A stretch of DNA of 29,442 nt from VGJW01 sp035285595 (GTDB lineage Bacteria; Cyanobacteriota; Sericytochromatia; S15B-MN24; VGJW01). Within the stretch, counting starts at the first letter, position 1. Each line of letters opens with the position of its first letter. The position numbers and the translations under genes were made by a program. Of the stretch, positions 1-7,843 are shown piece after piece. The DNA lies in the NCBI GenBank assembly GCA_035285595.1, contig JAYKGV010000045.1:1-29442 (forward strand), in the 5' to 3' direction. Under the pieces are notes generated by a model, which did not search any database, was not told the origin of the DNA, and worked only from the letters and a program-made list of their open reading frames with translations.

Positions 1-161
1 GGGAAGCCTGCGAACTGGAACGGCGTGGCGATGGCCGAAGGCGTCGGCGAGGTGGTGATGAGACCGGTGTTGCCGGGCACCAAAGCTGAGGGGTCGCAAC
101 CGACCATGGCAAGGGCGGCGACGGAGACACCAGCCGCCAAGGCGAACTTCTTCTGGGACAT
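1..161 (-). CDS. Lipoprotein N-terminus, partial (runs off window)
   Basis: The first 53 codons of a minus-strand gene whose 3' part lies outside the window. The ATG is at 159-161, and an AGAGGA purine run about 12 bases upstream is a usable ribosome binding site. The product begins MSQKKFALAAGVSVAALAMVGC: two lysines, a hydrophobic stretch, then a lipobox-like M-V-G-C with Cys22 as the probable lipidated residue. After the Cys comes a Pro/Thr/Ser-rich stretch typical of a linker behind a lipid anchor. It should therefore be exported by Sec and anchored to a membrane. No functional domain is visible in this piece, so the mature function is unknown. It is transcribed away from the cyclodeaminase-like gene at 332. 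Confidence 0.6.
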   Translation of the reverse strand, partial: MSQKKFALAAGVSVAALAMVGCDPSALVPGNTGLITTSPTPSAIATPFQFAGF

Positions 162-331
162 CTCGGGTTGAATTCCTCTGTGATGGGGGGGCCGGTGGGG
201 CGGCCACCTGGCCTGAATTCGAGTATGGGGGGCGCCGCGCGGGAAAAAAGGCTCCGTAGTTCGCGGATGCGCCATGATGCTCCGCACGGCGGGATCCGGC
301 AAGCCGAGGGCCCGCGGGTTATCATGGGGTC

Positions 332-982
332 GTGGATGCTCCTGTATTCGTGCCCTTGGCGCAGCGTGCCTTCGGGGATGTCCTGACCGAGGTGGCCCAA
401 CCCCATGGACCGGGCGTGCCCGGTGCCGGTGCCTTGCAGTTGGCGACTGTCGCGGCCCTGTTGGCGCGCTCTGCTCATACCACGGCCAGACAGGCGGGCT
501 ATGAGGCCGTATCGGAGGAGATGGCACGCGATGCGGAGCGGGCTCTTGCTCTGGCTGAGCGGTTGATGGTGCTTGCGGATCAGGATCCACAGGCCCAGCT
601 CCGTCTGTCACAGGCGCGCGTGTTGCCCTCGGACACCGCGGAAGAGGCCGCGATCCGTCAGAGTTGTGTCGACGTGGCCTTGCAAGCCTGGGCTCGCCTG
701 GCCTTGGCCATCCTTGAAACCGGAGTCGAGTTGTCGGTGCTGGTGGATCGGGTGCTCAGGTACGGTCATCCCGCGTGCCTGGGCGAGGCCCGTTTGGCGG
801 CGGGCTTGCTGGCGATTGTCAGCGAGGCGCTGAGGGATTCGGTAGAAGGCCCCGCTCGAGTGGCGGCAGATCCTGTCGCCGAGGCTTGGCGCGCGGATGC
901 CGGCGAACTGGTGGGGCGAATCCTTCCGACCTTGTCGTCCCTGCCCGACGAGCCGGTCACAGCGGGTTTGACCCGGGCCTGA
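332..982 (+). CDS. Cyclodeaminase/cyclohydrolase (FTCD_C-like) family protein
   Basis: 216 aa from a GTG start; GGGG lies just upstream of it. The layout matches the all-helical formiminotransferase-cyclodeaminase C-terminal family (FTCD_C, FchA-like): a Gly/Pro turn (residues 27-33, GPGVPGAG) followed by a helix AALLARSAHTTA, then LADQDPQAQ, an acidic turn, a long helix near VALQAWARLALAILE, and a closing stretch near LGEARLAAGLLAIVSEAL. Family members convert 5-formimino-THF to 5,10-methenyl-THF or hydrolyse methenyl-THF, and many are single-domain proteins of about 200 aa like this one. The usual PGGGS-type loop is degenerate here, so activity is uncertain. Its 3' end is 21 bp from the convergent gene ending at 1004. 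No folate partner gene is visible in the window. Confidence 0.6.
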   Translation: MDAPVFVPLAQRAFGDVLTEVAQPHGPGVPGAGALQLATVAALLARSAHTTARQAGYEAVSEEMARDAERALALAERLMVLADQDPQAQLRLSQARVLPSDTAEEAAIRQSCVDVALQAWARLALAILETGVELSVLVDRVLRYGHPACLGEARLAAGLLAIVSEALRDSVEGPARVAADPVAEAWRADAGELVGRILPTLSSLPDEPVTAGLTRA

Positions 983-1003
983 ACCCTTCGATTCAGCGGG
1001 CGG

Positions 1004-1528
1004 TCAGGACTCTCCCGGCAGGTCTCCGCCGCCAAGTCGGGTGAAGTCGCTGGGCTTGACGTTTTCGAGAAAGCGCCGGAACTCTTCGTCGTCCGCTGGG
1101 CGACCGTCCTCCGTACCGTCCCCCTCCTTACGGATGGGAATGCCCGAGGCTTCGAGGACCTCGTCCGCCACGCGAATCGGAGCCTCGGCCCGTAGCGCTA
1201 GGGCTAGCGCATCAGAAGGTCTTGCGTCGATCCGATGTTCGCCCCTGCGGGTCTCCAGAACAATCTCGGCGAAGAAGGTTTTCTCGCGCATCTCGAGGAT
1301 CGTGACCTCCCGTACGGTGGCTCCAAGCTCCAGCACTGTTGCCAGCAAGAGGTCATGTGTCAGGGGGCGGGGGGTTTCGACCTGTTCCAGACCCATCAAG
1401 ATGGCATTGGCTTCAGGTTCGCCGACCCAGATCAGCAGTGCGCGTTGCTCGGCGACGTCCTTGAGCACCACGATTGGGCTGCGAGACTTGGGCTCGAGGA
1501 TGATGCCGGAGACCTTCATGTCGACCAT
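1004..1528 (-). CDS. Bifunctional nuclease (BFN, DUF151) family protein
   Basis: 174 aa. The reading frame is open further upstream (to 1684), but that would run into larC; the ATG at 1528 (MVDMKVSGI) gives the normal family length and N-terminus. A second ATG at 1519 is also possible. The BFN domain fills about residues 4-130: ILEPKSRSPIVVLKD, LLIWVGEPEANAI, ELGATVREVTI, TFFAEIVLE and the conserved IDARPSDALALALR. The tail after about residue 135 is charged and probably flexible. Plant and Thermotoga relatives have nuclease activity or resemble such proteins, but most bacterial members are uncharacterised. It is the last gene of the long minus-strand series, 59 bp after larC. No SD sequence stands out. 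Confidence 0.85.
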   Translation of the reverse strand: MVDMKVSGIILEPKSRSPIVVLKDVAEQRALLIWVGEPEANAILMGLEQVETPRPLTHDLLLATVLELGATVREVTILEMREKTFFAEIVLETRRGEHRIDARPSDALALALRAEAPIRVADEVLEASGIPIRKEGDGTEDGRPADDEEFRRFLENVKPSDFTRLGGGDLPGES

Positions 1529-1587
1529 GCCGGCATCATAACCCGTAGCCGGGCCGGCCGCACCAGCCGTACGTCTGGTCTCTCGGG

Positions 1588-2808
1588 TCAGCCCTCCAGC
1601 AGCGGGGTCTCGAGGGCCTTGGCCAAAGCCGCTTGCCAGACTCTCTTCAAGGGGATGGCACGAGCCCGGGCCGCAGCGACGCAATCCCGATACTCCGGAC
1701 TCAGGCTGGTGACCTGACCCAGATGTCGAGCTACCTTGACGCGCACGGGACCATAGTCGGTCTCAAGGGTCACGATATCGCGAGCAAGCGCGCGACGCCG
1801 GACCGTGTACGTCCTGACCCCCAGCGAGGTGGTCTCGGTCAGGATCAAGTCTTCGCAAGCCTGTTGACACGCCGGGGGGGCGAGGACCGTCAACTTGATG
1901 CCTGGCCGACCATGCTTCATGACGATTGCCGACAAGAAGACGTCGAGCGCCCCGGCCTCGAAGAGCCGGTCGGTCAGATGACTGTAGAACTGGGGATTCT
2001 GGTCGTCCACGTTGGTCTCGAGCACGCTCACCTCCTCGTCCCGCTCGGGGCGTGCCGCGCCGGGTCGTTCGGGAGGCGTGGCAGGTGTGGCGTCGGTTTC
2101 ACCGACGAGCAAGCGGCAGACATTCGGTACACGGAGGCCCACGCGGGTGCCCGCCCCGGTGCCGCTGGCCAGCAGGCGCATGGGAGGGCGTCGGCCCCAG
2201 CCTTCGGCCAGAGTGGCCAGCAAGGCCGCGCCGGTCGGCGTGACCAGCTCGCCTTCCTCGCCGTTGTCCGTCGTAGGCAGTCCCGTGAGCAACTCCACCA
2301 CGGCAGGCACCGGAACAGGCATCAGCCCGTGCGCGCAGGTGACGGTGCCGGAACCCAACGGCAGGGGAGAGACCTCGAGTCGTTCGATGCCCAGCTGATC
2401 GAGGGCCAGGATGAACGCCACCACATCCACGATGGCATCAACGGCTCCCACCTCGTGGAAGTGAATCTCGTCGGGTGTCGTACCGTGGACCTTGGCCTCG
2501 GCCACGGCCAGTTTGTGGAAGACCTTGGAGGCCTTGGCGACGACCGGGCGGGGCAGGCCCGAGCGCACCAGAATCCCCAGCACGTCCCGTAGATGCCGTT
2601 CTGGCTGTCCATCCGGAGCGCTTACGGAAAACGTACGGGCCGTCAGCCCATGTTCCGGCCTTGTCGACGTCCGGACGTCCAGTCCCGGGAGGCCCAGCTT
2701 TTCCAGATCCCGGAAGAGCAAGCCGAAGTCTGCTCCGGCGTCGAGAGCTGCCGCAACCAGCATGTCGCCGGCCGCTCCACTTACGGCATCGAGGTAGGCG
2801 ACTTTCAA
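1588..2808 (-). CDS. larC: LarC, nickel insertion for the nickel-pincer (NPN) cofactor
   Basis: 406 aa. LarC inserts nickel into pyridinium-3,5-bisthiocarboxylate mononucleotide, the last step in making the cofactor of lactate racemase and related LarA-type enzymes. The N-terminus MKVAYLDAVSGAAGDML, HFHEVGAVDAIVDV (117-130), the PLGSGTV...HG..PVPVPA region (about 150-170), ELVTPTGAALL (187-197) and ETNVDDQNPQ (264-273) are the family landmarks. In Lactobacillus plantarum the protein is made by frameshifting between larC1 and larC2; here one uninterrupted frame covers both halves, joined by a Pro/Arg/Glu-rich linker around residues 243-259. The start codon is TTG and shares TTGA with the larB stop, so translation is coupled to larB. 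Confidence 0.93.
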   Translation of the reverse strand: MKVAYLDAVSGAAGDMLVAAALDAGADFGLLFRDLEKLGLPGLDVRTSTRPEHGLTARTFSVSAPDGQPERHLRDVLGILVRSGLPRPVVAKASKVFHKLAVAEAKVHGTTPDEIHFHEVGAVDAIVDVVAFILALDQLGIERLEVSPLPLGSGTVTCAHGLMPVPVPAVVELLTGLPTTDNGEEGELVTPTGAALLATLAEGWGRRPPMRLLASGTGAGTRVGLRVPNVCRLLVGETDATPATPPERPGAARPERDEEVSVLETNVDDQNPQFYSHLTDRLFEAGALDVFLSAIVMKHGRPGIKLTVLAPPACQQACEDLILTETTSLGVRTYTVRRRALARDIVTLETDYGPVRVKVARHLGQVTSLSPEYRDCVAAARARAIPLKRVWQAALAKALETPLLEG

Positions 2809-3563
2809 GGTTGGTCCTCCTCGACCGTCATGCCGGCGAGCATCCCGGCCCCGAAGCCATTGTCGATGTTGACCACCGCGACGCCAGGCGCGCAGGAGTT
2901 GAGCATCCCGAGAAGGGAGGCAAGGCCTCCGAAGTGCGCCCCATAACCCACGCTGGTCGGCACGGCAAAGACTGGACGTGCGACGAGTCCGGCCACCACC
3001 GAAGCCAGAGCCGCCTCCATCCCCGCCACCACAACGAGTGCTCTAGCCGCGCGCAGGACCGGCAAGGCTCCCAGGACACGATGGAGACCCGTCACACCTA
3101 CGTCGGCCACCCGATCCACCGGCACGCCGCGCAGGGCGAGGGTCAGCGCCGCCTCTTCCGCGACTGGCAGGTCCGAGGTGCCGGCCGAGACCACGGCCAC
3201 ACGACCGTTCGTCCGTAGCGGGGGTAGCGGGCCATGGACCGCCCGAGCCGCGGGGTTGTGGCTCAGGATAGGATGGTGGGCAAGCAGCAGGGCTGCGCAG
3301 TCCGCCGTGACTCGGGTGATCAGCAGCGGGAGACCGTCCTGCAATCGGGCATCGGTGATCGCAAGCAATTGCTCCGGAGTCTTGCCGGCACCGTAGATGA
3401 CCTCCGGAAATCCTGTCCGCAGGGCGCGATGCGAGTCGATCAAGGTGTCCTGGACTTGAGTGATCGGTAGCAGCGAAAGCCTCTCCATGGCCTCGGTCAC
3501 GTCGACCTCGCCGGTGGCCACGGCCTCGAGCAGGCGACGCGCGCCTTGGCGGTCGATGGTCAT
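2805..3563 (-). CDS. larB: LarB, pyridinium-3,5-biscarboxylate mononucleotide synthase
   Basis: 252 aa, the usual length. LarB carboxylates and hydrolyses nicotinic acid adenine dinucleotide to give pyridinium-3,5-biscarboxylate mononucleotide, the first intermediate of the nickel-pincer cofactor. The C-terminal half is PurE-like: VAVVSAGTSDLPVAEEA, DVGVTGLHR, a hydrophobic VVVAGMEAALASVVAGL strand-helix, PVFAVPTSVGYGAHFGGLA and a closing NSCAPGVAVVNIDNGFGAG. The N-terminal half carries the family's FPEVIYGAGKTPEQ segment. The ATG overlaps the larE stop (ATGA) and the stop overlaps the larC start (TTGA), so E, B and C form a coupled trio. Confidence 0.94.
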   Translation of the reverse strand: MTIDRQGARRLLEAVATGEVDVTEAMERLSLLPITQVQDTLIDSHRALRTGFPEVIYGAGKTPEQLLAITDARLQDGLPLLITRVTADCAALLLAHHPILSHNPAARAVHGPLPPLRTNGRVAVVSAGTSDLPVAEEAALTLALRGVPVDRVADVGVTGLHRVLGALPVLRAARALVVVAGMEAALASVVAGLVARPVFAVPTSVGYGAHFGGLASLLGMLNSCAPGVAVVNIDNGFGAGMLAGMTVEEDQP

Positions 3564-4435
3564 GCTCGGCCTCCCCCGGCAGGGCCTGCGATCGACGTCT
3601 CGTTCTGGACGTGGCTGCCGGCAGGCTTGTACCCCCCGAGATCAAGCGTGGCAAGTCGGTAGCCTGCGTCCAGCAGGGCGTCCTGCAACGCTTCACGACG
3701 GTGGAGGACCCAGTCGAAGGCATCGCCAGGTACCTCGAGGCGGGCCAGCTCCCCGTGGTCTCGCACGCGGTGCCCCTGCAGTCCCAGCCGGGCCAGCGCA
3801 GCCTCGGCGCGGGCCACGCGATCCAGTCTCTCGAGCGTGACGGGCGTGCCGTGCGGCAGGCGGGAAGCAAGGCAGGCATTGGCAGGCCGGTTCCAGACCG
3901 CAAGTCCGAGATGCCGCGCTACCGCACGTACCTCTTCCTTGGTCAGGCCTTCATCCCTGAGGGGGCTCAGGATGCCGTGGCGGTCGGCTGCGACCAAGCC
4001 GGGACGATGGTCTCCAAGATCCTCGACGTGGACTCCGTTGGCGATGACTTGCAAACCAAGGCGAGCCGCGAGCGGTCCCAGTGCACCGTAAAGTGCGTCC
4101 TTGCAATGAAAGCAGCGGTCGGTGCCGTTGCGCAGGTAGTCTTCGCGTCCCATCTCGCCCGGGTCCAGGAGATGATGTCTGACTCCCGCCGCTGCTGCCA
4201 CCTGCGCGGCCATGACCCTTTCGCTCTCTGCTACGGAGGGTGCGTGGCTGGTGGCCGCCTGAACGCGACCCGGCAAGGTCAGGGCCGCCAGCTGGAGAAC
4301 CACCGCGCTGTCGACGCCCCCTGAGAGGGCAACGAGCGCGGAACCCCATGCGGACATCCGGTCCTGCAGGCGGTCGATGAGAAAGGTCGGAGAGCGCACG
4401 GTTCCGAGCCTACCCGTGCGGGTTCTTCGCCTCAA
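3560..4435 (-). CDS. larE: LarE, ATP-dependent sacrificial sulfur transferase
   Basis: 291 aa. LarE adenylates the carboxylates of the LarB product and donates sulfur, giving the bisthiocarboxylate that LarC metallates. The PP-loop SGGVDS is at residues 38-43; CFHCKDALY (108-116), GLTKEEVRAVARHLGL and PANACLASRLPHGT (184-197) follow. Cys188 in the ACLASR motif aligns with Cys176 of the L. plantarum enzyme, which gives up its own sulfur. I do not see the three-Cys arrangement of the iron-sulfur LarE type, so a sacrificial mechanism is likely. The TTG at 4435 shares TTGA with the preceding stop, the same junction as at larC. A GTG at 4399 is the alternative and would put the PP-loop at the more usual distance from the N-terminus. 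Confidence 0.93.
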   Translation of the reverse strand: MRRRTRTGRLGTVRSPTFLIDRLQDRMSAWGSALVALSGGVDSAVVLQLAALTLPGRVQAATSHAPSVAESERVMAAQVAAAAGVRHHLLDPGEMGREDYLRNGTDRCFHCKDALYGALGPLAARLGLQVIANGVHVEDLGDHRPGLVAADRHGILSPLRDEGLTKEEVRAVARHLGLAVWNRPANACLASRLPHGTPVTLERLDRVARAEAALARLGLQGHRVRDHGELARLEVPGDAFDWVLHRREALQDALLDAGYRLATLDLGGYKPAGSHVQNETSIAGPAGGGRA

Positions 4436-5859
4436 GGTAGTGCGTCACCATCCTGTGGCGTGGCGTCGTGAGGAAACAGGAGGAGGGCGTTGTGGATGGG
4501 ACGCTCCTTGCCGTCCCGTGGCTGATTGATCAGACCATTCCGGAGGACCATCGTGGTCGAAGGTCCCCCGTCCAGGTTGACTGCGTCCTTGCAGCCCGCT
4601 TCACGCAGGAGGCGAGCGAGTTCGTAGAGGGTCATGCCCACGGACTGGCCCGGCTTCTGATCGATGGTCGCCAGCAGGATTTCCTGCCCACCCATGTAAC
4701 CGATGGCGGTTCTTGCGGCCCTCCCTCGGGCAATGTCCTGCGGCAGCCGCTCTTCCTTGGCGGTGACCTTTACGTCACCGTTCTCGAGCAAGGTCGGGCC
4801 GGCGGCAATCGCGTGCCAAGCTCCGGCGAATCGACCCGTCAGGCGGGCGTAGATCACGACGCTGGTTCCCATCGTCAGGCGCTCGCGCATCTCGTAGATG
4901 CCTTTCCCTTGAACCGAGATCACATGCCCGCCTCGAGGGATCACCATATTGCCGGTTGCGATCTTGAGGACCTCGCCGTCGCGACTGATGGCCCATTCTC
5001 GCCGGCTGGGATCCGGTTTCGTACCCGTCCGGGCGCCCCAGTGGGGCGTATAGAGCGTGATGCCCCCATGCAAGGCAGGTCGATTGACGGCACGGGCTGT
5101 CCAGACCTTGCCCCGGTCGTCGCCGATGGCCACGAACATTTTGGCCTGGCTCGTGAAGCAGGTGCCATCCCTCCGGATGCCGAATACCGATCGGTTGATG
5201 AAGGACCCGGAAAGGATCTCGCCGTGGCTGAAGAGCAGCCCGATGGGGGCTTCGGCACGCGGGGAAAAGAAGCTGCCGTTGACGCCTGCGAGCGCGCCGT
5301 AGCGTGTGGCGATGCGGGAGAGGGTGTCGAGGCCGCGGAACGTCGATCGGTAGGCGGGGACGGGAGTCACCGTGACTCGGCCCAGGTGGGCGCGCAGGAA
5401 GTGCATGGACAAGGGGCCGGCGTCGGTCCAGCGCGAAATCCGTTGATACTGGAGCCCGGGGGCGAGGTCGATTGTGGAACCGCGTGTCACCTGGCGCGGA
5501 ATGACGAAGGAAATGCCCGTGGCCTTGACGGTGGGGACCAGTTCCGGCAACTGGAAGCGCCAGTGGATGTCGACGGTCAGGCGCTGGTCCGAGTGGAACA
5601 GCGTCACATGCCGGATCGGGCCTCGCGGCATCAGCTTGTCGAGGCGGTAGTGGCGAGGTGTTCGGACCAGAAAGGTCCAACGGACGCCGTCGCTTATAGG
5701 TTCACGCTTGACCCAGCGCGGTGAATCAGACTGGAGTTCGAATCGAGTTTCACCGCCGACGAGGCGTAACTGGAAGGTGGCAGCATCAGCTCTGAAGCCT
5801 TGGACCAACAGGACCAAGGCCAGGAGCCAAGGGACCAGAATGCCCCACGAACGCCTCAC
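4432..5859 (-). CDS. Secreted phosphodiester glycosidase (NAGPA/DUF2233) family protein
   Basis: 475 aa with a signal peptide: MRRSW, a hydrophobic run to about residue 23, and a probable signal-peptidase cut near ADA-A. Residues 28-120 are beta-rich and may be a small AMIN-like wall-binding domain, which is a guess. From about residue 170 the NAGPA domain follows: YGALAGVNGSFFS, GLLFSHGEILSG, GPTLLENG, ARGRAARTAIGYMGG, TLYELARLLREAGCKDAVNLDGGPSTTMV. Animal NAGPA removes GlcNAc from a mannose-6-phosphate diester, and Bacillus YoqW/DUF2233 relatives are predicted phosphodiesterases acting on cell-wall sugars. The protein probably acts outside the membrane on a glycan phosphodiester. It starts with GTG overlapping the previous stop and is followed by larE with a 4-base overlap. 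A second copy of the family lies at 22279. Confidence 0.88.
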   Translation of the reverse strand: MRRSWGILVPWLLALVLLVQGFRADAATFQLRLVGGETRFELQSDSPRWVKREPISDGVRWTFLVRTPRHYRLDKLMPRGPIRHVTLFHSDQRLTVDIHWRFQLPELVPTVKATGISFVIPRQVTRGSTIDLAPGLQYQRISRWTDAGPLSMHFLRAHLGRVTVTPVPAYRSTFRGLDTLSRIATRYGALAGVNGSFFSPRAEAPIGLLFSHGEILSGSFINRSVFGIRRDGTCFTSQAKMFVAIGDDRGKVWTARAVNRPALHGGITLYTPHWGARTGTKPDPSRREWAISRDGEVLKIATGNMVIPRGGHVISVQGKGIYEMRERLTMGTSVVIYARLTGRFAGAWHAIAAGPTLLENGDVKVTAKEERLPQDIARGRAARTAIGYMGGQEILLATIDQKPGQSVGMTLYELARLLREAGCKDAVNLDGGPSTTMVLRNGLINQPRDGKERPIHNALLLFPHDATPQDGDALP

Positions 5860-6209
5860 GCGGTGGCGAAGGCCGCGTCGCGGATCTCGAGCGCTTCGAG
5901 AAGGAGACGAATGCCTTCCGGCGTGCAGGCCGCGTGGACGACCGAGACTTCGACCCCAAGGCGCTCTGCCAGACGCTCCGCTTCAAGGCGGCGTGCCACT
6001 TGTCGGCGATGGTAACGCAGAACGTCCGGAGCCTCATCGGGGGTGAAGCGCTTCAGGGTTTCTTCGAGGTGAAGGGCCAGGTGATCACCCAACTCTGAAT
6101 AGAGATCCTGATAGGTCAGGCCAAGGGTGGGTTCGACAAAGGAAAGCAGCTTGCGCACGGCTGGACTCCCGGGGAGGAGGAAGGGGTCTACTTCAAGAGT
6201 TATGGCCAA
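5856..6209 (-). CDS. Hypothetical small protein, helical
   Basis: 117 aa from a TTG at 6209. A GTG at 6158, 7 bases after a GGGAG, has the better ribosome binding site and would give 100 aa; I cannot decide between them. The sequence is predicted helical, with a charged amphipathic stretch (ARRLEAERLAERLGVEVSVVHAA) followed by EGIRLLLEALEIRD. It has no signal peptide, membrane segment or cysteine cluster. I do not recognise a family. It is embedded in the long minus-strand operon, 18 bp after the 159-aa unknown and overlapping the glycosidase start by 4 bp (GTGA), which supports that it is a real translated gene. Confidence 0.6.
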   Translation of the reverse strand: MAITLEVDPFLLPGSPAVRKLLSFVEPTLGLTYQDLYSELGDHLALHLEETLKRFTPDEAPDVLRYHRRQVARRLEAERLAERLGVEVSVVHAACTPEGIRLLLEALEIRDAAFATA

Positions 6210-6227
6210 TTCGAGGCAAAAACTTGT

Positions 6228-6707
6228 TTAACTGGAGGTTAACCGCTGGACCAGCTCCTCGTGGATGCGTTCAAGGCTTGCCGCTTCACCCAGAATGAAG
6301 CGCGCGAGGATGGCATGCATCGGCAAGAAATCCAAAGCCAGTCGTGGAAATCGCAAGGCGTGATGGAGCGGGTCGTCCCGCAGCACCCAGTGACCTCCCA
6401 GATCCGCCAACAAGTCTTCGCCCAGCAAAGCCCCCCATTCGAGAGCCATACCCGCGAGGGCTTCGTCCTCCGGCCGCTCGGGCCAGTTGGCGGCCAGCGC
6501 CTCCAGATTCTCCACTGTCTGCTCCGGGGGACCGGACCAGTCGGCATCGAACGCTTCGCCAAGAGCGTAGCGGGCCTGATGAGCCCACGTGTCGACTTCC
6601 TCCTCCGAACCCGGACGCGCTTCGCCAAAGCGTGTGTCGGCCTCTTCGGAGGTCAGGAGGATGTGTTGCGCCGCTTGGGCCAACAAGTCGGGCTTCGGGG
6701 TGGTCAT
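6228..6707 (-). CDS. Hypothetical cytoplasmic protein
   Basis: 159 aa. The frame is open to 6815, but the ATG at 6707 shares ATGA with the stop of the glycosyltransferase gene, the junction type used throughout this operon, so I place the start there. The product (MTTPKPDLLAQAAQ...) is acidic, soluble and without signal peptide. Its middle, ALEWGALLGEDLLADLGGHWVL, followed by FPRLALDFLPMHAILARFILGE, resembles small bacterial proteins of unknown function with an LG-x-x-L-x-x-x-LGG-x-W core; I cannot name the family with confidence. It is surrounded by glycan-assembly genes, but nothing in it shows an enzymatic role. Confidence 0.7.
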   Translation of the reverse strand: MTTPKPDLLAQAAQHILLTSEEADTRFGEARPGSEEEVDTWAHQARYALGEAFDADWSGPPEQTVENLEALAANWPERPEDEALAGMALEWGALLGEDLLADLGGHWVLRDDPLHHALRFPRLALDFLPMHAILARFILGEAASLERIHEELVQRLTSS

Positions 6708-7843
6708 GATGGGCTCTGGGGCGGGAGGACGCGCAGCGTGGCATCGGCCACCTGCTCGAGGGACAGCTGTTTCATGCAAGTCACGGCCTCGCATGTCGTT
6801 CGACGACGTTCCCACAGGCAGGGCCTGCAGGGCAAATCCTGCACGTGCACGGCTTGGTGCACCGTACCCGCCGGGACGAGCTTTTGCGGGTCGGTGGGTC
6901 CGAAAAGTCCTACGGTGGGGGTACCCGTTCCTATGCCGATGTGCATCGGGGCGGAGTCCACGGCGACAAGGGCCGAGGCCCGGCGCGCGAGGGCGGCGAA
7001 CTGTCCGAGGCCGCGGGTATGCCCATGGGCCAGGACCAAGCGCGCGGCCGTGGGGAGAGCCCCTGCGAAGGGTGCGGTCTCGAGAACCGGCGGATGTTCG
7101 CTTGCTGCCGGGTGTTTTTCCAGATCGGCCATGATGGTCGAGATGGCAAGGTCGTCATCGGGGCCACCGGCCAGAACCACGTGCTGTCCTTGGTCCAGCA
7201 GCATGCGGGCAAGGTCTCCCCAGGATCGTGGGTCCCAAGTCTTCTGGATGCCCCGCTGCACGGCAACCTTGGAAGAGCCTGGGTGCAGCAGCACGAAAGG
7301 CTGGCCGGACAAGCCGCGGCGGCCAAGGAACTCGTCGGCCCACGCGTCGTCCTCCGGGGCGACGATGACCTGAGGCGGGCGAGCCGGGGCATCCACGAAA
7401 GGTACGACGAGATCGTGGTACATCCCGGCGGCATACTGGGCTGTCCGCAACGGCACCGGGTGAGTCAAGAGGCGGCTCAGGACATTGGCCTGATAACCTC
7501 CGCGCCATCGGGCACCTGTCAAGCGCATCAGCAGGGGCATCACCACGCGGCGGCCCGAAGCGATGGCGAGGTCGAAGCGGCGACGCCGCAGATCGGCCAC
7601 GAGACGCAGGAAAGTGACGACGGTCGGTCGATCCTTCGCCGCAAAGACAAGGACGTCGTCGATGACCGGATTGAACTGGGTGACGCCCTGCGAGCGGGGT
7701 TCGACGAGCAAGGTCAAACGAGCATTCGGATAGGCTTCGCGCAGGGACTGCAAGGCAGGGAAGGCGAGTATCACGTCGCCGATGCCACCGAACTGCACGA
7801 ACAGGATGTTCCGCACCTGGGAACGTTCCAGAGGCGGGGTCAT
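6704..7843 (-). CDS. Glycosyltransferase family 9 (heptosyltransferase-like)
   Basis: 379 aa from the ATG at 7843, which overlaps the ligase stop (ATGA); the longer open frame to 7993 is an upstream extension. The GT9 fold is clear: N-terminal RNILFVQFGGIGDVILAFPAL (an R/K-x-G-x-IGD type loop), then a Rossmann-like C-terminal half with FVLLHPGSSK, WGDLARMLLDQGQHVVLAGGPDD, and ALVAVDSAPMHIGIGTGTPTVGLFGPTDP. Family members transfer ADP-heptose onto lipopolysaccharide core or similar glycans on the inner face of the membrane. The CRPCLWERRRTTCEAVTC region near the C-terminus is the cysteine-bearing tail seen in many WaaF/WaaQ-like enzymes. ADP-heptose synthesis genes lie three genes upstream, which supports heptose as donor; the acceptor is unknown. 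Confidence 0.9.
   Translation of the reverse strand: MTPPLERSQVRNILFVQFGGIGDVILAFPALQSLREAYPNARLTLLVEPRSQGVTQFNPVIDDVLVFAAKDRPTVVTFLRLVADLRRRRFDLAIASGRRVVMPLLMRLTGARWRGGYQANVLSRLLTHPVPLRTAQYAAGMYHDLVVPFVDAPARPPQVIVAPEDDAWADEFLGRRGLSGQPFVLLHPGSSKVAVQRGIQKTWDPRSWGDLARMLLDQGQHVVLAGGPDDDLAISTIMADLEKHPAASEHPPVLETAPFAGALPTAARLVLAHGHTRGLGQFAALARRASALVAVDSAPMHIGIGTGTPTVGLFGPTDPQKLVPAGTVHQAVHVQDLPCRPCLWERRRTTCEAVTCMKQLSLEQVADATLRVLPPQSPS

Noticed and set aside
190..213. GGCCGGTGG...CCACCTGGCC hairpin in the divergent gap 162-331, flanked by two GAATTC sites
   Set aside because: It has no T-run, no known regulator fits, and such stems are common in GC-rich DNA. No convincing promoter was found in this 170-base gap on either strand.
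983..1003. Terminator between the convergent cyclodeaminase and BFN genes
   Set aside because: 21 bases with no stem and no T-run.
4468..5724. A 418-codon open frame on the plus strand opposite the secreted glycosidase
   Set aside because: It is a shadow of a gene with a signal peptide and conserved NAGPA motifs.
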